A stretch of 64,000 nt of DNA from assembly GCF_963678635.1 (NCBI RefSeq), contig NC_087062.1, positions 73,439,345 to 73,503,344 on the forward strand. The letters run 5' to 3'. The DNA is from Symsagittifera roscoffensis. Its lineage: Eukaryota > Xenacoelomorpha > Acoela > Convolutidae. How positions within the stretch are numbered: position 1 is the stretch's first letter; every line of letters begins with the position of its first letter. A model generated the notes under the pieces. It did no database searches. It was not told where the DNA came from and saw nothing but the letters and a program-made list of their open reading frames with translations. Shown piece after piece: positions 55,058 through 64,000 of this stretch. Position numbers and translations under genes: made by a program.

Positions 55058-56952
55058 CGAACCACCATTTCGATGTAAAACTGAACACTCGGGTGAAATG
55101 CAATGCCTCACATTTAGGATTGGGCGCGTCAATCGAACAAGACCATTGGGGGAATTGGAAGACCGTAGCGTTCGCTAGCAGATTTTTGAATATCGCCGAA
55201 TTAAAATACAGCACTAACGAACTCGAATTACTGGGATTAGTCTGGGCACTAGATCATTTCAAAAATTATCTACTGGGTAAACAATTCTCAATTTTAACAG
55301 ATCACAAAGCCTTAATAGGAGCACTGAAAGACGATAAATACACTAAAACGGCCCAATCACGCCTCACCCGTTGGGCGGATAAACTATTACCGTTCGACTT
55401 TACCGTAGAACATTTACCCGGTAAAGATATGGGATTTGTCGATTATATATCCCGACACCCATCGGGTGAACCCGTACCAGTTTCTCTGGATGACGAGAAG
55501 TTTGTTATCGCTTCAGTAAACCAGATTAGTACACTCTTAGGCTTTGATCACCTTATGCCAAAAAATTCGTGGGCGCAAATAAGAAATAAATTCTCTCAAC
55601 ATTTCTTAGCACATGACGTCACTTCTTGCAATGCGATTGGCCAGTCAACAGATCATATGACCAGTCAAGAAATAGAACGTGAGAAACGAATTGCTAATGC
55701 CGCTGAAACTTTCCAAGCGATATCTAACCATTCCAACATTTCAGTGTGTCAAAATTCTCACTCGCGTACAGAACTGTGTGACTCATCTTGCAAAACTAAC
55801 GACTTTTTTACGAATTTTAAAATCCTGAAAGAAATGGCAGAACAAATTGAATTTAACCAACAAAAAGAACTCACTACTAAAGAAAACACGGACGTTTTAA
55901 CACCAAATACTAGTAACCCGTCGGACAAACCCGAGAATAGATCACCTAGCAAAAAGAAAACAGTTAACTTATTCCCTTTCTCTTGGCCGGAAATATTTGA
56001 CTCTAAATTTATGTCCCTCTTATCGAAACAAGATCTAATTCTGAAAAAGATAATCAAGGCAATCGAGGAAGACCGAAAACAGGATATCCTACAACTGGGA
56101 AACTATTATAAGTCATATTTGAATAACTTACATGTCAGTGGAGGATGCCTCTATATGGACAACCGTTTAGTAATCCCAGCATGCCTAAGATCGACTATGC
56201 TGAACAGACTACACGAAGCCCACCCCGGCCAGTTCGCAATGAAAAGCCTGGCAACGCAATACATCTGGTGGCCGAAAATTTACCGTGAAATCCAAGTCCA
56301 CGGCGAAAATTGTATAGAGTGCGTGAAAGCAGGTAAAAATTTGAAACCTCTTATAAAACACAATACCCTAGGGGAACTCCCAATGGTCGAAGAACCAAAC
56401 CAAGAAATGGAATTAGATTTCGCTGGTCCGTTACCTTTAGTATGGGGAACAAAAAAATACATATTGGTGTGTGTAGACAGATTTTCAAAATTCCCATCAG
56501 CTCAAATAACATCCAGTACATCGGCAAAATCTATTATAAACTTCCTTAGTAAATACATTGCTTTACACGGGATACCTAGAACAATTAGAACAGATCAAGG
56601 ATCTGGTTTCATCTCCAAGGAAGTTAGAGAATTCTGCCACGATCACAACATAAAGGTGATATTTAGCCCAGTGGGTGATCATAGAGCTACCGGATTAGTG
56701 GAACGCCTAATCAGGACCATTAAGGAACGACTCCTGGTTATGGCACAAGAACGTCCAAAACCTTCACTAGATTCTGCACTCCTGAAAATAATAAAATGCT
56801 TAAGAACAGTAACTCAACAGTCGCTTAACTGCTCTCCTTTCGAAGCACATTTCGGTAGATCCCCAAACACTATCTGGCAAAATTTGGTCAAATCACCCTC
56901 TTCGAATAACCTTGATTGGAATAAAACTTTGTTATGTATAGATAAAGGCTAA
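54973..56952 (+). CDS. pol: RNase H and integrase of Element C (659 codons)
   Basis: Overlaps the previous frame by 85 bases in the -1 register. The RNase H domain starts at once; the first catalytic position is Asn (NAS, residue 44), where Gypsy elements have Asp. ILTDHKAL and the later RNase H region are intact. Integrase has an HHCC domain (first His about 414) and catalytic Asp 482, Asp 541 and Glu 577, the last two separated by 35 residues. The frame ends at TAA 56950-56952 before any GPY/F module. The ATG at 54973 may not be a true start, since in relatives RT and RNase H form one polyprotein. Confidence 0.88.
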   Translation: MQKNKPFKWSTVHTEAFEKIKNEICNTVTNHHFDVKLNTRVKCNASHLGLGASIEQDHWGNWKTVAFASRFLNIAELKYSTNELELLGLVWALDHFKNYLLGKQFSILTDHKALIGALKDDKYTKTAQSRLTRWADKLLPFDFTVEHLPGKDMGFVDYISRHPSGEPVPVSLDDEKFVIASVNQISTLLGFDHLMPKNSWAQIRNKFSQHFLAHDVTSCNAIGQSTDHMTSQEIEREKRIANAAETFQAISNHSNISVCQNSHSRTELCDSSCKTNDFFTNFKILKEMAEQIEFNQQKELTTKENTDVLTPNTSNPSDKPENRSPSKKKTVNLFPFSWPEIFDSKFMSLLSKQDLILKKIIKAIEEDRKQDILQLGNYYKSYLNNLHVSGGCLYMDNRLVIPACLRSTMLNRLHEAHPGQFAMKSLATQYIWWPKIYREIQVHGENCIECVKAGKNLKPLIKHNTLGELPMVEEPNQEMELDFAGPLPLVWGTKKYILVCVDRFSKFPSAQITSSTSAKSIINFLSKYIALHGIPRTIRTDQGSGFISKEVREFCHDHNIKVIFSPVGDHRATGLVERLIRTIKERLLVMAQERPKPSLDSALLKIIKCLRTVTQQSLNCSPFEAHFGRSPNTIWQNLVKSPSSNNLDWNKTLLCIDKG

Positions 56953-56958
56953 AAACTA

Positions 56959-58674
56959 ATGAGCCGAGAGCGAAGACATGACTGGGATGCCCCTGACGAC
57001 ATAGAAGATGGAGATGTCGATGAAAATTCATCATCCTCGGAGGATATCTCAAGTGCCGTGAGATATGTACCAACAAGTGCTGGATCCCCAGTAAAAGTCC
57101 TCTCCCGGTCAGAAAAAAGAGATGCCTTGGGCATAAAGGACTCAATTCTGAACAACCCGTCGGGTAAGACCATTGTTTATCGAAAAATCCAAGATAGAAT
57201 GAAAAATGAACCATACTATAGAGTACTTAAGGACGAAATCGTAAGGGAATCAGATCACACTGTGACTCTAAAAAATGGTAAAATAATACGTAAATCTGAT
57301 TTAGCCATTAAAAGACAGTGCACCCAGAAGAAACCAAGTCCGAGAAAACGAGACCAATTAGTTAGATTTTATGCGACTAAAGGATTGAGGAAAACTGCAA
57401 AACCTCCAAGAAATGTCGGATTTAAAAGCTCAAAAACAACCCAAAAGAAACGAAATCTTCAGTGGAAATTTGAAGAGCTTGACATTGCGAGACGAAACGC
57501 GGCCATGAACAGTTCTAGGGAAACTCTTCTTAGAGAAGAAGAAGAACAGAGAAAGAGACTGAGAACACCGATTGGCCTCGAGAGCGACCAAGAACCAAGC
57601 CCGTCGGGCAAACCCGAACTTCTTAAAAGTTACCTAAATGAACCCGGAGTGACGATCGAACCACATGAAGAGATGTCAGACGATAATGCTAGTGACTTAA
57701 TTACACTAAGAGACCTCAAGGAGAAAACACTACTCGAAACTACGAAACGAGACGAACACCTAATGTCCGACCGAACAGATCCTAAGCTAGAAACATCAGA
57801 CCACGCCGACCAGAAGGTCGAGTTAGATGAGATTCCTTTGATCGACTTGGATTCCGGTGACAATGAAAGAGACTTTCAAGCGACCCCACAGTTGATTCTC
57901 TTGGACACTAGGGAGGAGGGCGATGAAGCGATCCAAGAAATGCCGGTACTTCCAGAGAATCCCGGAGGAGAGTTCCCTAAACCTACTGGAGAACAAACCA
58001 CCATGGCGGAGACGGGACCCAAACAAACACATTCTGACCGTACTACGAAGACACAGAAATTGTCCGGTACTGCTAAAAGGAAAGCGTCATCTCCAATGAA
58101 ATCAACACCCTCGAAAAAACTGTCAGAAATTTTTACACGTCAGAACACCAGACCTATGCGAACTAGGCAGCCTCCCAAGATGCTAGGCGAGAGAGTATTT
58201 ACCAGTGTAGTCGACCTAACTGAGGAAGATCGTGATGCCCTAGAATTCGGTTCACCTAGTTTAGTCTCAGTATGTTCAACGTTGGAAGCAACTATGGTAG
58301 AAATGGAAAGCCATCATGTCGACCTAGTAGACCTGACAACATTAACACCACCTTCATCATCACGCCCTACTATAGTTCACTTGCGAGAAGAAAACGATGC
58401 GTACCCAAGTGACCCAAAGCCCTTAAAAACAGACGATCAAAAGAGTCCTGACAAGAAGGTCAAATTTAGCCCTGATGTCTGCTCCACGCGATTTAACCAA
58501 TCGGGCCTATCTTACGAAATTTCAACTTCTACATTTGTCCCCATCGTACCTGACCCAGACTGGCTGAACACCTCCTCTATCATTTCGGCGATAGAACTCC
58601 TTGGACGGCCAATGACGCTGGAGGAGTTAAGGAGATGGACAATAAATAAAGCAGCAAATCGGGAATCTAATTAG
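56959..58674 (+). CDS. ORF3 of Element C: integrase C-terminal-like module plus novel tail (571 codons)
   Basis: Lies in the same frame as the integrase ORF, separated only by TAA-AAA-CTA. Residues about 85-117 (YYRVLKDEI, TVTLKNGKIIRKSDL) resemble the GPY/F or SH3-like end module of Gypsy integrases, which is missing from the upstream ORF. The remaining 450 residues are charged and mostly low complexity (Glu, Asp, Lys, Ser, Thr, Pro), with no signal peptide or membrane segment, and end in a slightly more ordered stretch (PDPDWLNTSSIISAIELLG). It is not envelope-like. It is either the C-terminal part of pol reached by readthrough or a separate protein. Confidence 0.75.
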   Translation: MSRERRHDWDAPDDIEDGDVDENSSSSEDISSAVRYVPTSAGSPVKVLSRSEKRDALGIKDSILNNPSGKTIVYRKIQDRMKNEPYYRVLKDEIVRESDHTVTLKNGKIIRKSDLAIKRQCTQKKPSPRKRDQLVRFYATKGLRKTAKPPRNVGFKSSKTTQKKRNLQWKFEELDIARRNAAMNSSRETLLREEEEQRKRLRTPIGLESDQEPSPSGKPELLKSYLNEPGVTIEPHEEMSDDNASDLITLRDLKEKTLLETTKRDEHLMSDRTDPKLETSDHADQKVELDEIPLIDLDSGDNERDFQATPQLILLDTREEGDEAIQEMPVLPENPGGEFPKPTGEQTTMAETGPKQTHSDRTTKTQKLSGTAKRKASSPMKSTPSKKLSEIFTRQNTRPMRTRQPPKMLGERVFTSVVDLTEEDRDALEFGSPSLVSVCSTLEATMVEMESHHVDLVDLTTLTPPSSSRPTIVHLREENDAYPSDPKPLKTDDQKSPDKKVKFSPDVCSTRFNQSGLSYEISTSTFVPIVPDPDWLNTSSIISAIELLGRPMTLEELRRWTINKAANRESN

Positions 58675-59408
58675 ACGTAGGAACTCCAAAACAGATGTTA
58701 TCAAAAACATTCTTGATCTACCAAAACTCCATTGTAAAACTTTTAGCACCTGTATGTCCTGTTTATTGTTGAATGCTACTAACATTCCATGACCCTAGAG
58801 TCATACAAACCTCCAGTGCTGTTATTTTAAGCCATAGTGATGATTGGTAACATTTATACCCTTGATTTTGCCGTAGAATTCAGCCCGAATCTCGTTATAG
58901 TTCTGTTAACCCATGGGGCGCTACCACCGGATAACCATTAGATTTATCCATTTTGGTTCTACCCAGTTATTTCGCTTATTCTAAGGATAACTCCCTGCAT
59001 ACCTTATGACTCTATTCACCCTGGTGCTATTTCAGTTTCTTGCTTGCCTATAGTCACCAGTCTACAGTTATTTCTTCCGACGAATACATATTATTCGATC
59101 TAAGGTGCTTTGTTTTGGAATTTTGTTTTTGTTTGTTGAACATGCCGTCCGGCCCGTCGGGCCCGATCACCGGTCTTCCCCGTACTGTACACCCACCCTT
59201 TCGACCTGATAACCGTGTAATTGTACTTAGTATATAATACGCCTCTTGGGCCCTTTATCAAATCTGTGTTCTTACGAATCTAGATCCACTCTCGGGGGTC
59301 CTAGACAATGCGCCTACTGATTCATTCATCTTAGTGCTTAATCATTTTTGTTTTGTTCCCTTCTGGTGAGGCGAAAGGGATAGATTATAGATAAAATTTC
59401 GCGGGGAA
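58675..59408 (+). other. 3' untranslated region of Element C
   Basis: 734 bp with no supported ORF. The last bases before the LTR, GCGGGGAA (59401-59408), are purine rich and short; a longer purine stretch (GAGGCGAAAGGGATAGA) lies 40 bases upstream. Confidence 0.6.
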
Positions 59409-59730
59409 TGTTAAAGTATTATGGTTTGTTTATTTAACCTCTGATCTTAACTTACCATCGACCTTTAAGTTGTTAATTTATATACCTGCCAAAAGCGCAA
59501 CGGCTTTTGGTAGACTCTGAATTGGATACTATCTTTTATGATACGTAACAAATCAATCGCAACCAATTCAATCTTTTAAACCTCTCTTAACTTAGATAGA
59601 ATCCCCGTCTTTTATTTAGTCTTAAATAAAAGCCTACACTTTAGTAGGAATCTTAATCATCCACAGTCTTAATCTATTCTTAGTTTAAGTCACTCTTTTA
59701 CAACACGAGTGGTATCCTAATTTTTTAACA
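59409..59730 (+). repeat. 3' LTR of Element C (322 bp)
   Basis: Same length as the 5' LTR, beginning TGTTAAAG and ending TTTTAACA. Differences from the 5' copy are single-base changes only. Confidence 0.92.
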
Positions 59731-59735
59731 CAAAG
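59731..59735 (+). repeat. Right target-site duplication of Element C (CAAAG)
   Basis: Matches 52095-52099. Confidence 0.88.
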
Positions 59736-59739
59736 AAAC

Positions 59740-60050
59740 GTCAACATTACACTTTTTAAGTACTTCGGAAGTGTCAACATTACATTTTTTGGATCTACTT
59801 AACAATCTCCCCCCCCCCCCTTCAAGAAATGGGGGAGATTCTTTAGTAGATACAATAGGAGGGGGGGATTGTTAAGTAGATCCCCAGGGATCTACTTAAC
59901 AATCTCTCCCCCCTTTCAAGAAAGGGGGGAGATTCTTTAGTAGATACAATAGGGAGGGGGGGAGAGATTATTAAGTAGATCCCATTTTTTAAGTCCTTCG
60001 TCACCGTCAACATTACATTTGTTAAGTCCTTCGTCTGCCAAAAAACGTTA
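59740..60050. repeat. Short tandem repeat interrupted by a MITE
   Basis: GTCAACATTACATTTTTTAAGTCCTTCG-type units start at about 59741, 59773 and 60008. The second unit is split by the insertion at 59791-59982. Confidence 0.65.
59791..59982. mobile_element. MITE dimer with 8-bp target duplication (hAT-like)
   Basis: Two head-to-tail foldback units of about 95 bp. Each begins GGATCTACTTAACAATC and ends with its near reverse complement ending AAGTAGATCC. Inside each, a C-rich run pairs with a G-rich run across TTCAAGAA. CATTTTTT occurs directly before (59783-59790) and directly after (59983-59990). An 8-bp duplication is typical of hAT transposons. Confidence 0.65.
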
Positions 60051-60202
60051 AGATCGTTGTTGTCTATGTAGACTTATAGGCTATACTTGTTCGTGAAAAT
60101 GGTACAGATTACAGATAGAAAGCTATATATGATCTAACTCAAGTCAATTACATAAATAAATATTTCTACAATAACTCATATTTTTACAAATAAAATAAAA
60201 AT

Positions 60203-61663
60203 TTAGTTTGCATTCGGACATAGTTTTGATATGACTTGGTTGATAACTTTTTTGACTGTTTCTGGCTCAATATAATGACTGCTACCATCTGAGCTCTCTG
60301 CTTTGTTTGGAACAACAGGTGCGAAGTGAAAATGACCAGCATTAGTGGCAATATCATGCATGTGAAAGTTGTTGGCTTTTTTTGGAGTCATGATTTCAAC
60401 AACCGCGCCTCCCGAGGGCATGAAAGCGGTCATAGTATGGCCCGCTCCGTGCATTGCAAAAAACACGTCAGTTTCACTCATTTGTGAAATCTGTTGCGCT
60501 ACAGTTAATTTTTCAAGCTGCACTTCTGTGATTTGTAAACTTGCGAATGATTTAAGAGAAGTCAAAACTTCAGCCTCGTTCGATATTTTCCGCATGATGA
60601 GTCCCTTTGGATTACCAGGGTGATTGACATAGTCCCTTCGCCACGCTATCGTGAGCTTGATTTGAGAACATTCAAGCTTTTTGGGAACTATGCTCAGTTT
60701 CTTGTAAGCATGCGAGCGAAAACTATCAAACTGTTTAAGCAATTTGGCGTTTTTCTTCAAAATCAAACTACTCTCACGTGGATATCGAAGCAATGCTCTA
60801 GATAAAAAAATTAAAGCGCCTTTTTCTCCACGTTTTTCAGTTTTTGCTTTTTCGATTTGAAACGGATCTCCAAAAAGTATGCTCCAAAGTTGATCCATAC
60901 TTGATGGGGGATGGGCGTCTAGCCAGATAATTTGACACTGATCTATTTTCAAATCATTCAGAATGTGAAAAATATCGAAGCAGTCCAAAACCATCCAGTA
61001 AGCATTAGCGTATTCTTCTCGGAACACAAGCAAAGAATATTCAAAACTACTAAAATTTCGAGTAATTTCAAGTTTTTTCACCGATTCATAACCAATTGAA
61101 GTCACGTCAATCGAGCGTTTTGTTCCGACTGCGAATTTTCGCGGCTTGCCGGGGTCCGAAGTTAAACTTTCGGGGCTACAAAGAACACGAGTGAAGTCGG
61201 GTTTCAAATCCAAACTCTCGCCGCGGTCTCGATTAGAATGTACAGTTTTGGTTGCATCTAGAATAACATTGTTGAGCATAGTTACTGGCGCTATTGAGGT
61301 TGGCTGTTCTTGGAAACATTTTTCTGAAGCAGCATTTTTTAACACACTTTCAGTCAAAGTCAGTTGATTCGAATTGTTTCCAAGCTTTGGAAAAGATACT
61401 TGATCGACGTTATGTCGGTATGTGTTTTGGCCACTTAAACGATTGTTGGCAATTAATTCTTTGGTTTCAACATCATTCAAGCTAGTGGCAGGTCTTTGAC
61501 TTCTGAAAATTTGTGCGACGTTCAAATCGTTCTCGGAACTGGTGTCGTTGCTAATTGTTGCCGAGAAGATAAGCATAAATATTAAAACGTAGATGACCAA
61601 AATAAACGCAATAACATTCTTCCAGAAGCGAAAGTGCGCATTCGATGAAAGGCTCATTTTCAA
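60203..61663 (-). CDS. GT61-family (EOGT/POMGNT2-like) glycosyltransferase, type II membrane protein, 486 aa
   Basis: A short cytoplasmic N-terminus and one hydrophobic anchor (residues about 14-38) give a type II topology, as in ER or Golgi transferases. A stem of about 130 residues follows with few motifs. The C-terminal half carries GT61 marks: REEYANAYWMVLDCFDI (the position of the conserved N-x-H-W-x-x-D region), WLDAHPPSSMDQLW, KGLIMRKISNEAEV (the R..R.I.N region, about 355), MSETDVFFAMHGAGHTMTAF (about 395-414) and GGAVVEIM. Family members transfer sugars such as GlcNAc or xylose to proteins or glycans; substrate cannot be assigned. The gene is a single exon with no sign of damage. It starts at the first ATG; a second ATG two codons later is also possible. 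Upstream sequence shows no clear promoter. Confidence 0.82.
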   Translation of the reverse strand: MKMSLSSNAHFRFWKNVIAFILVIYVLIFMLIFSATISNDTSSENDLNVAQIFRSQRPATSLNDVETKELIANNRLSGQNTYRHNVDQVSFPKLGNNSNQLTLTESVLKNAASEKCFQEQPTSIAPVTMLNNVILDATKTVHSNRDRGESLDLKPDFTRVLCSPESLTSDPGKPRKFAVGTKRSIDVTSIGYESVKKLEITRNFSSFEYSLLVFREEYANAYWMVLDCFDIFHILNDLKIDQCQIIWLDAHPPSSMDQLWSILFGDPFQIEKAKTEKRGEKGALIFLSRALLRYPRESSLILKKNAKLLKQFDSFRSHAYKKLSIVPKKLECSQIKLTIAWRRDYVNHPGNPKGLIMRKISNEAEVLTSLKSFASLQITEVQLEKLTVAQQISQMSETDVFFAMHGAGHTMTAFMPSGGAVVEIMTPKKANNFHMHDIATNAGHFHFAPVVPNKAESSDGSSHYIEPETVKKVINQVISKLCPNAN

Positions 61664-64000
61664 TTAATTATAGGAAAACTGTAGAAAACTGGTAACGCTA
61701 TAGGTACTTTTTTGAATTTTTTGTCATTTTCATTATTTAAAAATCGGTCAAACGAAAAGTCATAGGTCAAATGCGTTACAATTTTTTTGGCTTTGGAATT
61801 CTCTTAGGCTATTTGACCATAACTTGTCATTGAACATACCACGTTTTATACATGTTCAATCATCACTTTTTTTGGTACACTTCAAGTCAAACTGGTTTTA
61901 TTTGAAAAAGATTAGCTTCACGTGCAATATAACGAGAATTGAATACTAATTCAAGTTGCCAATGATGCAACTATAAACAAAGCTTACGCTCAACCTTGGT
62001 AAATAAACGTTTCACTACAAAACAACAGCTTTTAATCTGGGTAAACTTGGTTTCAAATTTATTGCAAGCATAAACGCGTAATTTAGAATACTTGTGTGTA
62101 CATTCACGTTGAAAAGATCTATTCTCTCCAGTCATTTTGAGATGCGATAATGACTTTCAGATAGAACGAAATTCTATTATTTGGATAAAAACTGCGGCCC
62201 TTTTTGGATAAAAACTGCGGCCTGACTGTGATTATAGTATCTATGGGACTCAGGATGCTATTTTTCGAAATAGGAAACTGTCTCCGGCAAACTGTAAATT
62301 GAAAAATAACAGAATTTTTAAAAAAAAAAACCATGAATATAAAAAATAATGGGGTTTTCCCAAGTTTGAAAGAGTAAAGGGAAATACACTAGACCAGTTC
62401 AAAGCAATTTATTCCCTTTCCTTTGTTTGGACACCGAATAAATTAAACTTTGATTTTTTACACAAAAATCGATAACTTGAAAAAAGAGCAAGCAATATGG
62501 AGTCAGTTTCAGAATGAAATTTTCCGTTGTAAACCGCAAATGAACCAACGTGTCATAAAGTGGTTAAGTTTATTAAGTTATAAAAAAATCCAGCTTAATG
62601 TTTGCTGCTGTACAGGACTCAGTATTTGTTTTTGCTCAGCTATCAATCTGAAAAAAACGTGCGCAGATGTAAAAGCCAGTAAAGAAGTTTTAAAATTAAA
62701 CACGAACATACATTGGTGCTGTTTTTTCGTATAAGAAAGTATTCTGGTTTTAGCGATAGTTATATTGTGTTCGAGCTTGAATCAAAGTAAACTATCCTTA
62801 CATTAATGTCACTGAAACCGATATTCGAAGTCAAAATATAAGCACCATCACTAGTAAAATTTTATTCAGCAGAATTTTTTTTTAATTTTACGTTTTTCAA
62901 GAAACGAAGTCTTAAATATTTGATGCAATAGCGAAAAAAAACGGATGTTACATTTTTTCTAGCAAAAAGTCTTTTTCAGAACACTTCCTCGAATAGGAGT
63001 TGAATATAAACATCAAGTGAACAACTTCTGAAACCCGGTAGTCGATTTTTGTAGGTGTTTCTAGTATTACTATGATTATGAACCTTTTTTTGTACCAATT
63101 TGAGGCAAAAGAGGCCGGCTTCACTTCTTTAGCATTTGTTAAAACTAGTAAAGTACAAGACTTTACAACAGTTACTGGTAAATAGTTCTTGCTTCGGATG
63201 CGGTAAGTAAGTTTTCTTAACACATTAAGATATTCAAAGAAGCAGCATATGGACTCAAGTATACCATAATAAAAAAATTGTCATTTTTTTCTATCCAAAA
63301 TATTTCATTGAGGTTGCCTTAAATGCAAGTTAAAATTATTAGTTACTCTGGAAATTTTGATAAAAACAAAATTGGCACCAAAGTTCAATAAATTTAATGA
63401 AACGGAACAGTTGTTAAGAAGTATGAGCAAATGTCGCTCATTTATCAACCCGTATTTAATTATGGTCAAGCTCAACACTCAACCACAACCCTTGTGACCC
63501 ACAAAATAATTGTCGCTCATGAAATGTATTTGTATCAACTATTGAAAATTGGGCAGACATTTATACTCGGGTGAGTTTACATTCAGGTGAGCCGTGAAAA
63601 ATTATAAAAAGATGTCCCAGTGTCGAGCAAAGAAACCAATTATGAGAAATGGCAAATTAGGCTCGGAAAACTTGAATTTACTGAGCGGAAAACTAGTTTT
63701 GAAGCTTCATTTTTGCTCGCTTGACAAAAATTGTTTTTTTTTTTGTGAAATATTTAAAAATTATTGTGCAAAAAAAATAGAAAAAATGTTGGAAATTTTT
63801 TTTTCAAAAATTTACCGTTGTTTTTTTAAATTTATTTTAAAATAAAACTGCTGTCAAGTATACAAACATGCGCAAGTCACTGTTTTTTTTATCCGATTTC
63901 TTCTCATCACACCGTACTTAAAAAACGACATAAATGTAATGGAAAAAAAATGTTTTGTAGATTTTTTATGAGTGTGGTCGAAAGATATGTGCTTCTTGTG
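61664..64000. other. Intergenic region, short repeats only
   Basis: No gene seen. TTTGGATAAAAACTGCGGCC occurs twice in tandem (about 62180-62223). Near 63590-64000 are fragments of a dispersed repeat also seen near 41060-41460 and 51560; the window ends inside TTTTTTATGAGTGTGGTCG, which resembles 41067-41090. Confidence 0.5.

Larger units (their letters stand above)
52100..59730 (+). mobile_element. Element C: complete Mag-like Ty3/Gypsy LTR retrotransposon
   Basis: 7.6 kb between CAAAG duplications, with two 322-bp LTRs that differ at six positions by my reading (about 98 percent identical), so the insertion is fairly young. It encodes gag, protease and RT in one frame (52421-55057), RNase H and integrase in a second (54973-56952), and a third ORF (56959-58674). 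The Gag layout and two zinc knuckles resemble the Mag/SURL group. No envelope-like ORF is present. Confidence 0.92.

Noticed and set aside
57630-58032. Minus-strand frames over ORF3 of Element C
   Set aside because: They are shadows of the charged low-complexity coding strand.
62450-62734. A 94-codon frame
   Set aside because: No motif or conservation clue; length is expected by chance in this much sequence.

Overview
The window is AT-rich eukaryotic DNA, most likely from an invertebrate animal: introns follow GT-AG, there is a spliced seven-transmembrane receptor and a GT61-type glycosyltransferase, and much of the rest is retrotransposon or short repeats. I cannot name the species from sequence alone.

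Layout. (1) 1-14385 (+): Element A, a Ty3/Gypsy retrovirus-like element whose 5' end lies outside the window. In order it has gag-pol, two small membrane ORFs, a Pro/Ser/Thr-rich ORF without methionine, an envelope-like ORF, a 597-codon orphan ORF, a possible 78-nt intron, and a 3' LTR. (2) 14386-15407: spacer. (3) 15412-30026 (-): Element B, an old decayed relative of A in convergent orientation, bounded by a 4-bp target duplication (CAAT). It has homologues of the whole A gene set, so it serves as a comparative control. (4) 30031-36260: foldback repeats, a BEL/Pao integrase remnant on the minus strand, and decayed unassigned sequence. (5) 36261-43461: AT-rich intergenic DNA with local duplications. 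(6) 43462-48768 (+): a three-exon, 292-residue divergent rhodopsin-like GPCR whose 3.8-kb first intron holds a tandem duplication and a foldback element. (7) 48769-52094: intergenic repeats. (8) 52100-59730 (+): Element C, a complete Mag-like Ty3/Gypsy element with 322-bp LTRs, a CAAAG target duplication and three ORFs. (9) 59740-60050: a tandem repeat interrupted by a MITE dimer. (10) 60203-61663 (-): GT61-like type II membrane glycosyltransferase. (11) 61664-64000: intergenic.

The most unusual content is the A/B family. Downstream of pol it carries four or five ORFs kept in the same order in two diverged copies, overlapping or abutting stop/start junctions, a conserved noncoding block after pol, and an LTR hairpin whose stem is preserved by compensatory base changes. 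Element C is young by LTR similarity, but pol is interrupted by a change of frame at an 8-bp near-tandem repeat and by an in-frame stop, after which an integrase C-terminal-like module continues in ORF3.

All statements come from reading the sequence and from family knowledge; no database search was possible.
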